A DNA stretch of 41,454 nt, taken from Muribaculaceae bacterium. Its GTDB lineage: Bacteria > Bacteroidota > Bacteroidia > Bacteroidales > Muribaculaceae. The DNA is taken from the NCBI GenBank assembly GCA_017483645.1, contig JAFUWD010000023.1, positions 1-41,454 of the forward strand, read 5' to 3'. The notes under the pieces were generated by a model. The model was given only the letters and a program-made list of their open reading frames with translations. It was not told where the DNA came from and made no database searches. Below, one piece after another: positions 17,149 through 24,986 of the stretch. Each line of letters opens with the position of its first letter. Within the stretch, counting starts at the first letter, position 1. A program made the translations under genes and the position numbers.

Positions 17149-17642
17149 GATAGGCGTTTTAGTGTGATGAAGTCGAAGGGATACGCGTGGCGCTCGTCGG
17201 CGGGGTGGCTCTCTCGCTCCACCTCCGTCCATTCGTCGCATTTCAGTGGCGGGAAGAAGGTGTCGGCATCGGCAAAGTCGGCATGAATCTCGGTCAGATG
17301 CAGTGTGTGAGCCAGCGGCAGGGCGGCTTGATAGATTTGCGCCCCGCCGATGATGAACACCTCGCCCGGCATCGTGGCCAGCTCGATGGCTTGCTGCACG
17401 TCGTGAGCCACGGTCACTCCCTGAGGGTGGTAATGGCGATTGTGGGTCACCACAATGTTTTGTCTGCCCGGCAGTGGGCCGTTGGGGAGCGATTCAAACG
17501 TGCGTCGTCCCATCACCACGCTGTGCCCGGTGGTGAGCGATTTGAAGTGTCGCAAGTCGGCCGGCAGGTGGCACAGCAAACCGCCCTGGCGGCCGATGGC
17601 GCCGTGGGCAGCTACGGCCACGATAATGGAAATTTCTTTCAT
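17145..17642 (-). CDS. folA: dihydrofolate reductase
   Basis: About 165 aa. It reduces dihydrofolate with NADPH, regenerating the cofactor used by the adjacent thymidylate synthase. Motifs: ISIIVAVAAHGAIGRQGGLLCHLPADLRHFK, VVMGRRTFESLPNGPLPGRQNIVVT, and VFIIGGAQIYQAAL. MKEISIIVAV at 17642 is the natural start. It begins 22 bp after thyA and overlaps lpxB by 4 bp. Confidence 0.97.
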   Translation of the reverse strand: MKEISIIVAVAAHGAIGRQGGLLCHLPADLRHFKSLTTGHSVVMGRRTFESLPNGPLPGRQNIVVTHNRHYHPQGVTVAHDVQQAIELATMPGEVFIIGGAQIYQAALPLAHTLHLTEIHADFADADTFFPPLKCDEWTEVERESHPADERHAYPFDFITLKRLS

Positions 17643-17663
17643 GTGCTGCAAGTGTGTGGGTGA

Positions 17664-18458
<795 letters not shown>

Positions 18459-18479
18459 GGTCGGTTGCGTTTACTGAGG

Positions 18480-18487
18480 CAAAAATA
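18480..18487 (-). promoter_or_regulatory. -7 box (TATTTTTG) of the thyA operon
   Basis: CAAAAATA on the plus strand equals TATTTTTG on the minus strand, 22 bp before the thyA ATG. Only a weak TTG at about 18512-18510 serves as an upstream element. Confidence 0.5.
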
Positions 18488-18521
18488 ACAAAAAAACACG
18501 ATACCCCGGCAATACCACCCC

Positions 18522-18722
18522 TCAAATTTTCTTTCCGTCACGGATGTAGTGCCCGGCGCCGCCTCGGGGTGCGCCACCGGCTGCCCCATCAGGTTGTAAT
18601 ACCGTTTCGCACGGGATTGTTGCGTTTCGGCTTTCACATCGGTGATGGCAGTGTAGTCGTCGTAAAAAGCGCCCTTGTACAGGGGGTTGCCTACGGTCGT
18701 TTTCCTGACGCCATTTGCGCAC
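18522..18722 (-). pseudogene. frameshifted C-terminal tail of a Bacteroidales secreted protein
   Basis: In one minus frame the sequence reads AKRYYNLMGQPVAHPEA. In the neighbouring frame, immediately after a GC-rich GGCGGCGCC stretch, it continues GHYIRDGKKI and stops at 18522. Joined, this is the common Bacteroidales C-terminal pattern (YNLMGQPV ... GxYIxxGKK) of cell-surface or secreted proteins. The frameshift and the lack of any upstream body show a dead end piece, upstream of thyA and directly next to the condensation-domain fragment. Confidence 0.65.
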
Positions 18723-18723
18723 A

Positions 18724-19371
18724 TTAGTGTTTCTCGTTAAAAAACTTGTCTTGCTTAGGCACGCTCGGGATGGCCTGACCGACGGTTTTTGCCGTCATCA
18801 GGGCGCGCAGACACTCGGCGTATCGTTGAGTCCAACGCTCGATATAGACTCCATCACGCGACTTGCTTGTGGTGAAATATTGTATGTTGAAACCATCGTC
18901 AGTGCTGTTGTGGAACAAATGAATGTCAAAGATGGGAAAAGCAGGCTCTATCTCAAGCGGAGTGTTTTTCAACTCATAGCCATCGATGGTCATGGTTCTT
19001 ACCAGGTCGCCTTGAAAAAGGAACTGATACGACGGTATCGTCTGCCACTCGTCAATCACATCGCCAAGCGTGAAGATACCGTGCCCCATCGAATCTACCA
19101 GTGCCTTTGCTACTTGGCACAAGAAATCCCTCGTAGGCATGTTGGGCGTCCATCGGCCCCTCACCAGTATTTGTGTGGCGAGGTATCCTATTGTGTTTCT
19201 GGTTCGTATGTCGTTGCGGGCATTATGCACCGCCATCACCGTGACATCGTTTGTCGAGGCATACTGGCCTATAAGCAGCATATATGCGGCTGTAGTGACG
19301 GCATTCATGGTCACACCGACCCTGCGCGAGAATCGTTCAACCTCAGAATACGAAATCCCGGTGTTTTTCAT
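18724..19371 (-). pseudogene. C-terminal half of a nonribosomal peptide synthetase-type condensation domain
   Basis: A 215-aa open frame. FSRRVGVTMNAVTTAAYMLLIGQYASTNDVTVMAVHNARND, then NTIGYLATQILVRGRW and FLCQVAKALVDSMGH, follow the second half of a condensation (C) domain. The first half, with the catalytic HHxxxDG motif, is missing, and there is no adenylation or carrier domain nearby. The normal domain is ~430 aa. The fragment starts 60 bp from a tandem promoter repeat. It cannot be catalytic by the known mechanism. A stand-alone small protein is possible but less likely than a remnant. Confidence 0.6.
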
Positions 19372-19430
19372 AATATTTTTTTATGAAAACAACCTTCTGA
19401 AGTCTTTCGCACTTCTTATTGGAACTTCCA

Positions 19431-19496
19431 CTGCGGTTCGGAAATGCTCAAATAAATTTGGCATTTCGCTCACCTTGCACTAATGTTACCTCACTT
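19431..19496 (+). repeat. promoter repeat, degenerate tandem copy
   Basis: Same unit as 19509-19571, lying 83 bp upstream in direct orientation. The dyad and TTTG are intact, but the -7 region reads TAATGTTA instead of TAATTTTG, so this copy has probably lost promoter function. The spacer to the next copy (CACTTTGTTCGGTGAAA-like) recurs in the 24.8-kb cluster. Confidence 0.8.
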
Positions 19497-19508
19497 TGTT
19501 CGGTGAAA

Positions 19509-19571
19509 TTAGGCTGCGGTTCGGAAATGCTCAAATAAATTTGGCATTTCGCTCACCTTGCACTAATTTTG
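19509..19571 (+). repeat. 63-bp promoter-bearing repeat, copy B (drives the DUF4369 gene)
   Basis: Identical at 63 of 63 positions to 24892-24954. It contains a dyad (GAAATGC ... GCATTTC with CAAAT ... ATTTG inside) overlapping TTTG at 19540-19543, then 20 bp, then TAATTTTG at 19564-19571. The ATG of the next gene is 17 bp downstream. Confidence 0.9.
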
Positions 19572-19587
19572 TCCTATAAAAAATGCG

Positions 19588-20604
19588 ATGAAAAGAATTT
19601 TTGGTTACATATTGCTTGCAGTGTCGCTTTTGGCATTGGCTGGATGCGACGGCAACCACTTTAAGGTGAGCGCCGATTTAGAGGGGCTGAACAATGAGAA
19701 TGTGCGTGTGGTGTTTGTGGGCGACTCGGGTCTCACCGATGTGTGGATGCCGGCCCACGAGGGAAAACTGCGTTTTAAAGGCGCATCGGCCGAGCGCACA
19801 TTGCTCACCCTGCTCAACAAGGACGGTGCTGTGATGGCCATGCTGGCTGTGGTCAACGGCGAGACGCTGCAGTTGGCCGGCGATGTGAAATCCCCGGCCG
19901 AATGGCAGGTGAAAGGCAGTTCGGTGAACGAGCGTTGGTGGCAGTTCAAGAAAGAGAATGCTGCGCTCTACGCCGCTCATGACACACGACTCGATGCCGC
20001 CATTGAGAAATATGCCGAACAACACCCCGACGATGAGTTGTCGGCCTTCTTGCTGCTTTGTGATTATGGCACCTTGCAGCAAAATGCCGCCCGAGTGGGC
20101 AAGTTGCTGTCGAAGATGGCTCCCGAGGCACGCCCCGCCACGTTGCTTCAGGCGCTCGACGAGGTGTTGACCGTCACGCGCCAGGCCAAGGTGAAGCTGA
20201 GTGCCTTGTTGCTCTACAACCGCGCCAAGAGGGATTTTGAGTCGCTGGATTTGTTACAACGCGTGTCGTTGCTTTATTTGTGGACCAATCGGCAGCCCGA
20301 CCGCCCTGCTCATGTGCGGCTGTTGCGCGACTTGTGGCAGAAAAGCGAGGGCAGAGTTCATATTGCCGACATCAACACCGAGGCCGATACCACCATGTGG
20401 CAGTCGACGCTGCTGGCCGACAGTTCGCGCTGGCAGCACTACTGGGCTCCGGGTGGGCCGCAGGACATGGCGCTGCGCATTGTCAATATGTCGAGCACAC
20501 CGCTCTACATTGTGACCGACAGTGTGGGCAATCAGGTGTACCGCGGCGCGGATGTGCGCCAGGCATGCCACGCTGCCGAGCAACTCTTGCCCGCAGCAAA
20601 CTAA
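19588..20604 (+). CDS. DUF4369-type lipoprotein with degenerate thioredoxin-like C-terminus
   Basis: A 338-aa protein with a lipoprotein signal (LLALAGC). Residues ~25-125 form the DUF4369 beta-rich domain (VSADLEGLNNENVRVVF ... LRFKGASAERTLL). A helical middle follows. The last ~90 residues resemble a thioredoxin-like fold (VHIADIN...STPLYIVTDSVGNQVYRG, with a cis-Pro-like TP), but no CxxC redox motif is present, whereas many DUF4369 proteins carry an AhpC/TSA-like redoxin with it. Probable periplasm-facing membrane lipoprotein without thiol-redox activity. Transcribed from repeat copy B. Confidence 0.75.
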   Translation: MKRIFGYILLAVSLLALAGCDGNHFKVSADLEGLNNENVRVVFVGDSGLTDVWMPAHEGKLRFKGASAERTLLTLLNKDGAVMAMLAVVNGETLQLAGDVKSPAEWQVKGSSVNERWWQFKKENAALYAAHDTRLDAAIEKYAEQHPDDELSAFLLLCDYGTLQQNAARVGKLLSKMAPEARPATLLQALDEVLTVTRQAKVKLSALLLYNRAKRDFESLDLLQRVSLLYLWTNRQPDRPAHVRLLRDLWQKSEGRVHIADINTEADTTMWQSTLLADSSRWQHYWAPGGPQDMALRIVNMSSTPLYIVTDSVGNQVYRGADVRQACHAAEQLLPAAN

Positions 20605-20664
20605 GTGATTATTTTTGTGAGTCAGTGAACATCGCCGCCCGGTGTTGTCCGAAGGGTGGTGATG

Positions 20665-21813
20665 TCACTTGATGTGGTGGTGCTCGCACACTTTGTCGTA
20701 GATGCCCATCACAGCATCGGCCATAGCCTGCGTGGTGAACTGTGTGCGGCGACGGGTGGCGGCATCGATGAGAGTTTGGCGCTTGGGTGAGCCGTCGGCA
20801 AGAATGCTGTCGATGGCAGCGGCAAAGGTTTTTTCATCGAGCGATGTGGCGTAAAGCGCTGCCTCGCCGCCCACTTCACGGGCCATGGGATGATCGGCCA
20901 CCACAACGGGTGTGAGGCTGCTGATGGCTTTTACCAGAGGTATGACGTTTTTCTGTCCGGCGACGGGCAGCACCGCCACTTCAGCCAAATGCAGAATGGT
21001 GGGCAGGTCGGTGTGGCGCACCCGGTCTAAGTGCATGATGCGGTGCCTGATGCCGTGCTGGTGGGCAAATTCCTTGATGCTTTTCTGGTAGAACGGCGTG
21101 TTTTTGCCAATCATCACCAATTTCACGTCTTCATCGTTGAGAAGATTGAGCGTCTCGACTATCATCTGGGCGCCTCCCTGCTGGGAGAGCTCGCCGTGGA
21201 ACAGAATGAAGCGCGACGGCAGGCCGTACTTGTGTGCGATGCTTTTCAGCTCGTTGTCGGTGTAGTTGTGATGGTACCTTTCGAGGCAAGCCGGGAGCAC
21301 CACTTCGACCACGTCGGGATTCACGCCATAGTGTTCCACAAGCATTTGCTTGCCGACCTCGGTGGCGGTGATGACACGTTGTGCAATGCGGCAGGCTTGC
21401 TCCACATCGTGGTTGAGGATGCGACGTTCCAGCCATCCACACTGTTCGGCCGGGTCGATGAAGGTGGTGAACGGCACGCTCACCACGCCGTGCATGTGGC
21501 TGTGGGCCAAAGGCGCCGGCAGCATGCCGTTCAGACCGTGCATGATGCGTGCGCCATGGCGCTTGGCGTCGTGAAGAATGCCTTTTCCCCGGCGCCATTT
21601 CCATCCGATGATGGCGTGGCGCGGCGTTTTGATGTGCACTGTGGTTCGCGACGAGAACGATGCCATTCGCTTGTTCTCTTTGGCCTTGGGGGTGTAGATC
21701 ATGTAGTGATTGTGGATGTAATGCTCGGATAAAGCACTAATCATCACCTGACCGTAATCGGCGGTGTCATCGTTATCGTAGACAATTTTTTTTGCGTCGT
21801 ATCCTATTACCAT
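20665..21813 (-). CDS. GT4-family glycosyltransferase
   Basis: A 382-aa GT-B enzyme. The N-terminal acceptor half begins MVIGYDAKKIVYDNDDTADYGQ. The C-terminal donor half has LPSRFILFHGELSQQGG, DVKLVMIGKNTPF and VIPLVKAISSLTPVVVADHPMAREVGGEAALY. The usual E-x7-E donor motif has Lys in place of the first Glu but keeps the second. It likely transfers a sugar in cell-surface glycan synthesis; the substrate is unknown. Stands alone behind its own promoter. Confidence 0.88.
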   Translation of the reverse strand: MVIGYDAKKIVYDNDDTADYGQVMISALSEHYIHNHYMIYTPKAKENKRMASFSSRTTVHIKTPRHAIIGWKWRRGKGILHDAKRHGARIMHGLNGMLPAPLAHSHMHGVVSVPFTTFIDPAEQCGWLERRILNHDVEQACRIAQRVITATEVGKQMLVEHYGVNPDVVEVVLPACLERYHHNYTDNELKSIAHKYGLPSRFILFHGELSQQGGAQMIVETLNLLNDEDVKLVMIGKNTPFYQKSIKEFAHQHGIRHRIMHLDRVRHTDLPTILHLAEVAVLPVAGQKNVIPLVKAISSLTPVVVADHPMAREVGGEAALYATSLDEKTFAAAIDSILADGSPKRQTLIDAATRRRTQFTTQAMADAVMGIYDKVCEHHHIK

Positions 21814-21878
21814 AGTTCCTAACCAGTAGAAAAACGGTGTTATGTAAGGTAAAATTCAGTCTTTTCAAAAAGTAGTCG

Positions 21879-21909
21879 CAAAGTTACGAAAAAGGGAGTG
21901 CAAAACAAA
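21879..21909 (-). promoter_or_regulatory. promoter of the GT4 gene (TTTG-N19-TAACTTTG)
   Basis: On the minus strand, TTTG at 21909-21906 and TAACTTTG at 21886-21879 have 19-bp spacing. The start near 21872 gives a leader of about 59 nt. Confidence 0.7.
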
Positions 21910-22027
21910 ATGAAAAGCGCAGATTTTCATTTTTTATGCCGAATGATAGTTATTTTTGGCATCACACACTCCCTCGGCCTGTGGCCACTCACTCCGTCTA
22001 TCTTAGAGGGAGAGTTGATTCAACCCG

Positions 22028-22684
22028 TCAAGGAATCCAGTGGCGGGCAATCTGTGTCACCACCCCACCCTGCACTTGCACCTGGGTGTTCAACTCGATG
22101 AATTCTTTGCGCCAACCATCGAGTGACTGAATGTGACGTGCCACCTGCGAGGTGACGGTGTCGCCGGGTTCCAGCGGCTCTTCGCCACAGTCGATAAACA
22201 CGAGTTCGGGCGACAATGGCAAGGTGACTTTTCCCACAAGGGAATACACCGGGTGGTCGTCGAGCTGGGTGGCTACATAGGTGCCTCCGTCGCCGGCCGA
22301 GAGCAAGGCTCCGCCCTCTTCGATGCCACCGTTCACCTCCTTCGTTCCGTCGAGATTTTCCACAGTGTTCACCACGAGCTGCTGTTTGTCGAGCACCAGC
22401 GTGTCGCCGGCTTGCATTTGCTGCACATCAACCGCGTCGTAGATGTTTTTCGCAAAGACGTTCATCGTGATGGTTTGTGCTTTCCAGTCGATGTCGGCAA
22501 TGGTGAAAGCCGCCTCCACGGTGCAGTCGGTGAGTGAGTCGGCGCTAAAACCGGCCGGCAGGGGCTTGATGCACTTGTGGGCAGCCGTTTCGTCGGTTGC
22601 TTGGTTGTTGTCGTTCTTGTTGCCGCCGGTGCAGCCGCCCAGCAGCAGGCCCGTCAGGACCAATGTGATAAGTTTTTTGTTCAT
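22028..22684 (-). CDS. hypothetical lipoprotein
   Basis: 218 aa from the ATG at 22684 (the longer upstream frame is antisense-like and overlaps DUF3667). Lipoprotein signal: MNKKLITLVLTGLLLGGC. An Asn/Thr-rich linker follows, then a beta-rich domain (FTIADIDWKAQTITMNVFAKNIYDAVDVQQMQAGDTLVL ... YSLVGKVTLPLSPELVFID). I do not recognise the family. Third gene of the acyltransferase - DUF3667 - lipoprotein operon, 29 bp after DUF3667. Confidence 0.75.
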   Translation of the reverse strand: MNKKLITLVLTGLLLGGCTGGNKNDNNQATDETAAHKCIKPLPAGFSADSLTDCTVEAAFTIADIDWKAQTITMNVFAKNIYDAVDVQQMQAGDTLVLDKQQLVVNTVENLDGTKEVNGGIEEGGALLSAGDGGTYVATQLDDHPVYSLVGKVTLPLSPELVFIDCGEEPLEPGDTVTSQVARHIQSLDGWRKEFIELNTQVQVQGGVVTQIARHWIP

Positions 22685-22713
22685 GATGATAGAGTTATGA
22701 GTTGACGTGTTTT

Positions 22714-23679
22714 TTATGTGGTTGCCTTGCGCTTGTCGATGGCGTGGCAAGCTGCAACTATGCCCACCAGTATGACGATATAAATCGGCAGCCTGATGAG
22801 CATGTTGCGCCACAACCGTTCCCAATTGTGTATGGTCACAAGATAGGTGCAGAAGAAGACCTGAATGAGCACAAACAACAAGAAGAGTGCGGCCACTAGG
22901 ACGGCGCACATGCGCCAAGTGGTGCCCCACCATCCGTAGTCGAAAAGCTGGTGGTAGGTGCGCACGAGTATGAAGACCCCCGCCGCGCAGGCAAGAGGCA
23001 TGAGCACAGTTTTGGGGATGGCGATTACGAAAAGGAAGAGGTCGACAAGTATCGACAGCATAAGGAATTGCGTGCTGTTGAACACCTGAATAAAAAAACC
23101 CTCGGGAAGGGTGTGGCGTTTGCATCGGGGAGCATAGCGGAAGATGTAGTAAGTGGGCAGGATAAGCAGCGAAAGGAGCACAAGTGCACCCCAGTGGGGG
23201 TGTATGCATAACCAATCGATAAGCAGGTCAAATATGTAAGACGCGTCTTTTTCGGCAATTTGAGCGGCTTCGGTCGCTTCGTCGGCTTCCACCCAATCGG
23301 TGGCGAGCAACATAAACACTCCAACGAAAACCAGCATCTTGATGGGCGGGAAGCTCACCTGCCGGCGACCACTGATGTAGTCGGCAATCAGATAACCCGG
23401 CCGCCAAAGCAGTTGCCACAATGTGTAAAAAAACGACCGCGACCCCACTCCCCACAGGTCCAAGGCTCCCGTCCATACGCTTTTCCATGTGATGTGCTTG
23501 GAGCCGGCTTGCTGTCCGCAATGGGGGCAAAACCTGCCCACGTATTCGGCGTGACAGCAATGGCAACGGTGCTGCTGGCCGTCGCCGGCCGTGGAGATGT
23601 GGCGCATGGAGTCACGCTGCCATGCATCGTAGTCCTTGAGCCATTGGGCTGCTTTTTGTTTTATAGTTATCATTTGCAT
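22714..23679 (-). CDS. DUF3667 membrane protein with N-terminal zinc ribbon
   Basis: A 321-aa protein. A Cys4 ribbon near residues 38-56 (CHCCHAEYVGRFCPHCGQ) is followed by the DUF3667 core (ITWKSVWTGALDLWGVGSRSFFYTLWQLLWRPGYLIADYISGRRQVSFPPIKMLVFVG) and several hydrophobic helices to the end. The function of the family is unknown. It begins 28 bp after the acyltransferase stop. An in-frame ATG at 23673 is an equally good start. Confidence 0.85.
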   Translation of the reverse strand: MQMITIKQKAAQWLKDYDAWQRDSMRHISTAGDGQQHRCHCCHAEYVGRFCPHCGQQAGSKHITWKSVWTGALDLWGVGSRSFFYTLWQLLWRPGYLIADYISGRRQVSFPPIKMLVFVGVFMLLATDWVEADEATEAAQIAEKDASYIFDLLIDWLCIHPHWGALVLLSLLILPTYYIFRYAPRCKRHTLPEGFFIQVFNSTQFLMLSILVDLFLFVIAIPKTVLMPLACAAGVFILVRTYHQLFDYGWWGTTWRMCAVLVAALFLLFVLIQVFFCTYLVTIHNWERLWRNMLIRLPIYIVILVGIVAACHAIDKRKATT

Positions 23680-23707
23680 GGGAAAATGCGGTGCAAATCA
23701 ATTGGTG

Positions 23708-24658
23708 TCAAGCCTTCACACGTTCCACCACACGCCCGTTGACCACCTCGAAGCGTCGGTTGAACTCCTCGCGGGTACGTTTCCAGCGGTTGTGGCTCCA
23801 CAGCCAGTAGGCAGGCGCGCGGCAGATGGTTTCCTGCAGCATGGAGAAGTAGGCATTGGTAATGGCAAATTCGGGCATCTCGGCGGGATTGAGTGTGATG
23901 GGGCGAATTTTGCATGTGTAGTAGCCTCGCTTCACGCGCTGCACATCGCAATAGAAAACCGCTTGGTTTTGGCTGCGTGCTATCCGCTCCACACCGGTGA
24001 ACACGGGTGTGTCCTGATTGAGGAAGTCGACCCAGTGGTGAATGTTTTGCCACAGGGGCACTTGATCGCTGATGTAGCCCAGCCCCGACGGTTTTCCCTC
24101 GCGCTTGGTCTTGAGTATCCACCGCAGCGTTTCGCTCATGGGCACACTCTCCGAGCCCATGCGGTTGCGCACGGTGAGGAACAAGCGGTTCATGGCGGGA
24201 TTCTCAAGCGGATGGTAGATGTGGCCTATGGCGGCGGTGGGGTGCGTGAGCCACAGCCTGATGGACACAGCCCATTCCCAATTGCCATAATGCCCCAGCA
24301 TCACGGCCACGCTTTGCCCGCGAGCCATGCAGTCGTTGATTTGCTCGGTGCCCTCAAAGGTCATTCGGCGCCGCATCTCGGCATGGCTCATGGTGGCGAA
24401 TTTCACCGTCTCGGCGATGTAGTCGCAGAAGAAGTGGTAGAAATCGCGCTCTATCTTGCTGCGCTCCTGCTCGCTCTTTTCGGGAAAGGCATTGGCCAGA
24501 TTCTTGCGGATAACCGCCCGGCGATAGTGCAGCACGCAGGCCACCAGCACATAGAGCACATCGGCCATGAAGTGGTGAAACCACATGGGCAGCAGCGACA
24601 GCGTGTACCAGATGGCATACAGCAAGTAGAACAATATGTTGTTCACAATAGCTTTCAT
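23708..24658 (-). CDS. lipid A biosynthesis acyltransferase (LpxL/HtrB family)
   Basis: About 316 aa from MKAIVNNILFYLLYAIWYTLSLLP, a hydrophobic membrane anchor. Family motifs: FPEKSEQERSKIERDFYHFFCDYIAETVKF, VAVMLGHYGNWEWA (the HxxxxE/D-type catalytic motif as HYGNWE), YHPLENPAMNRLFLTVRNRMGS, LGYISDQVP, and WLWSHNRWKRTR near the C-terminus. It adds a secondary acyl chain to lipid A at the inner membrane. The frame extends to 24694, but the promoter at 24702-24671 sets the start at 24658. Confidence 0.93.
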   Translation of the reverse strand: MKAIVNNILFYLLYAIWYTLSLLPMWFHHFMADVLYVLVACVLHYRRAVIRKNLANAFPEKSEQERSKIERDFYHFFCDYIAETVKFATMSHAEMRRRMTFEGTEQINDCMARGQSVAVMLGHYGNWEWAVSIRLWLTHPTAAIGHIYHPLENPAMNRLFLTVRNRMGSESVPMSETLRWILKTKREGKPSGLGYISDQVPLWQNIHHWVDFLNQDTPVFTGVERIARSQNQAVFYCDVQRVKRGYYTCKIRPITLNPAEMPEFAITNAYFSMLQETICRAPAYWLWSHNRWKRTREEFNRRFEVVNGRVVERVKA

Positions 24659-24670
24659 GGAAATGTTTTG

Positions 24671-24702
24671 CAAAATTAGGCATCGTTTCGGCAAATTGCA
24701 AA
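24671..24702 (-). promoter_or_regulatory. promoter of the lpxL-like operon (TTTG-N20-TAATTTTG, minus)
   Basis: TTTG at 24702-24699 and TAATTTTG at 24678-24671 on the minus strand are 20 bp apart. It lies at the edge of the repeat cluster and overlaps a plus-oriented repeat copy by a few bases, giving back-to-back promoters. Confidence 0.7.
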
Positions 24703-24954
24703 TAAATTTGGCATTTCACTCGGTTTGCATAATTTTGGATAAATTAGGCTGCGGCTCGGAAATGCTCAAATAAATTTAGAGAATAATGGCTGCGGCTTGG
24801 CAATTGAAGTAAACTTCATTTCGCTCGCCTTGCACATTATTTGGCATTTCGCTCACCTTGCACTCATGTTACCTCGCAAAGCTCGGTGAAATTAGGCTGC
24901 GGTTCGGAAATGCTCAAATAAATTTGGCATTTCGCTCACCTTGCACTAATTTTG
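24696..24954 (+). repeat. cluster of intact, partial and decayed promoter repeats
   Basis: This stretch has no gene. It holds: a unit 3' half with a full plus-strand promoter (TTTG 24707-24710, N19, TAATTTTG 24730-24737) that faces no nearby gene; a unit 5' half at 24744-24777 (TTAGGCTGCGGCTCGG ... AAATAAATTT); a scrambled unit at about 24788-24875; and the intact 63-bp copy C at 24892-24954. Copy C is identical to 19509-19571 and drives the zinc-ribbon gene (TTTG 24923-24926, N20, TAATTTTG 24947-24954). Confidence 0.85.
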
Positions 24955-24986
24955 CATATTAAAATGTAATGAAATACTGAAAAACT

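Noticed and set aside
18724..19371. Functional NRPS or acyltransferase gene
   Set aside because: The half with HHxxxDG is missing and no adenylation or carrier domain is nearby.
19431..19571. CRISPR array
   Set aside because: Only two units with an 83-bp period; the unit contains a promoter, the spacer recurs at 24.8 kb, and no cas genes are present.
20629..20663. Hairpin between the DUF4369 and GT4 genes (CATCGCCGCCC with GGGTGGTGATG)
   Set aside because: The stem needs G-T pairs and there is no T-run on either strand, so it was not called a terminator.
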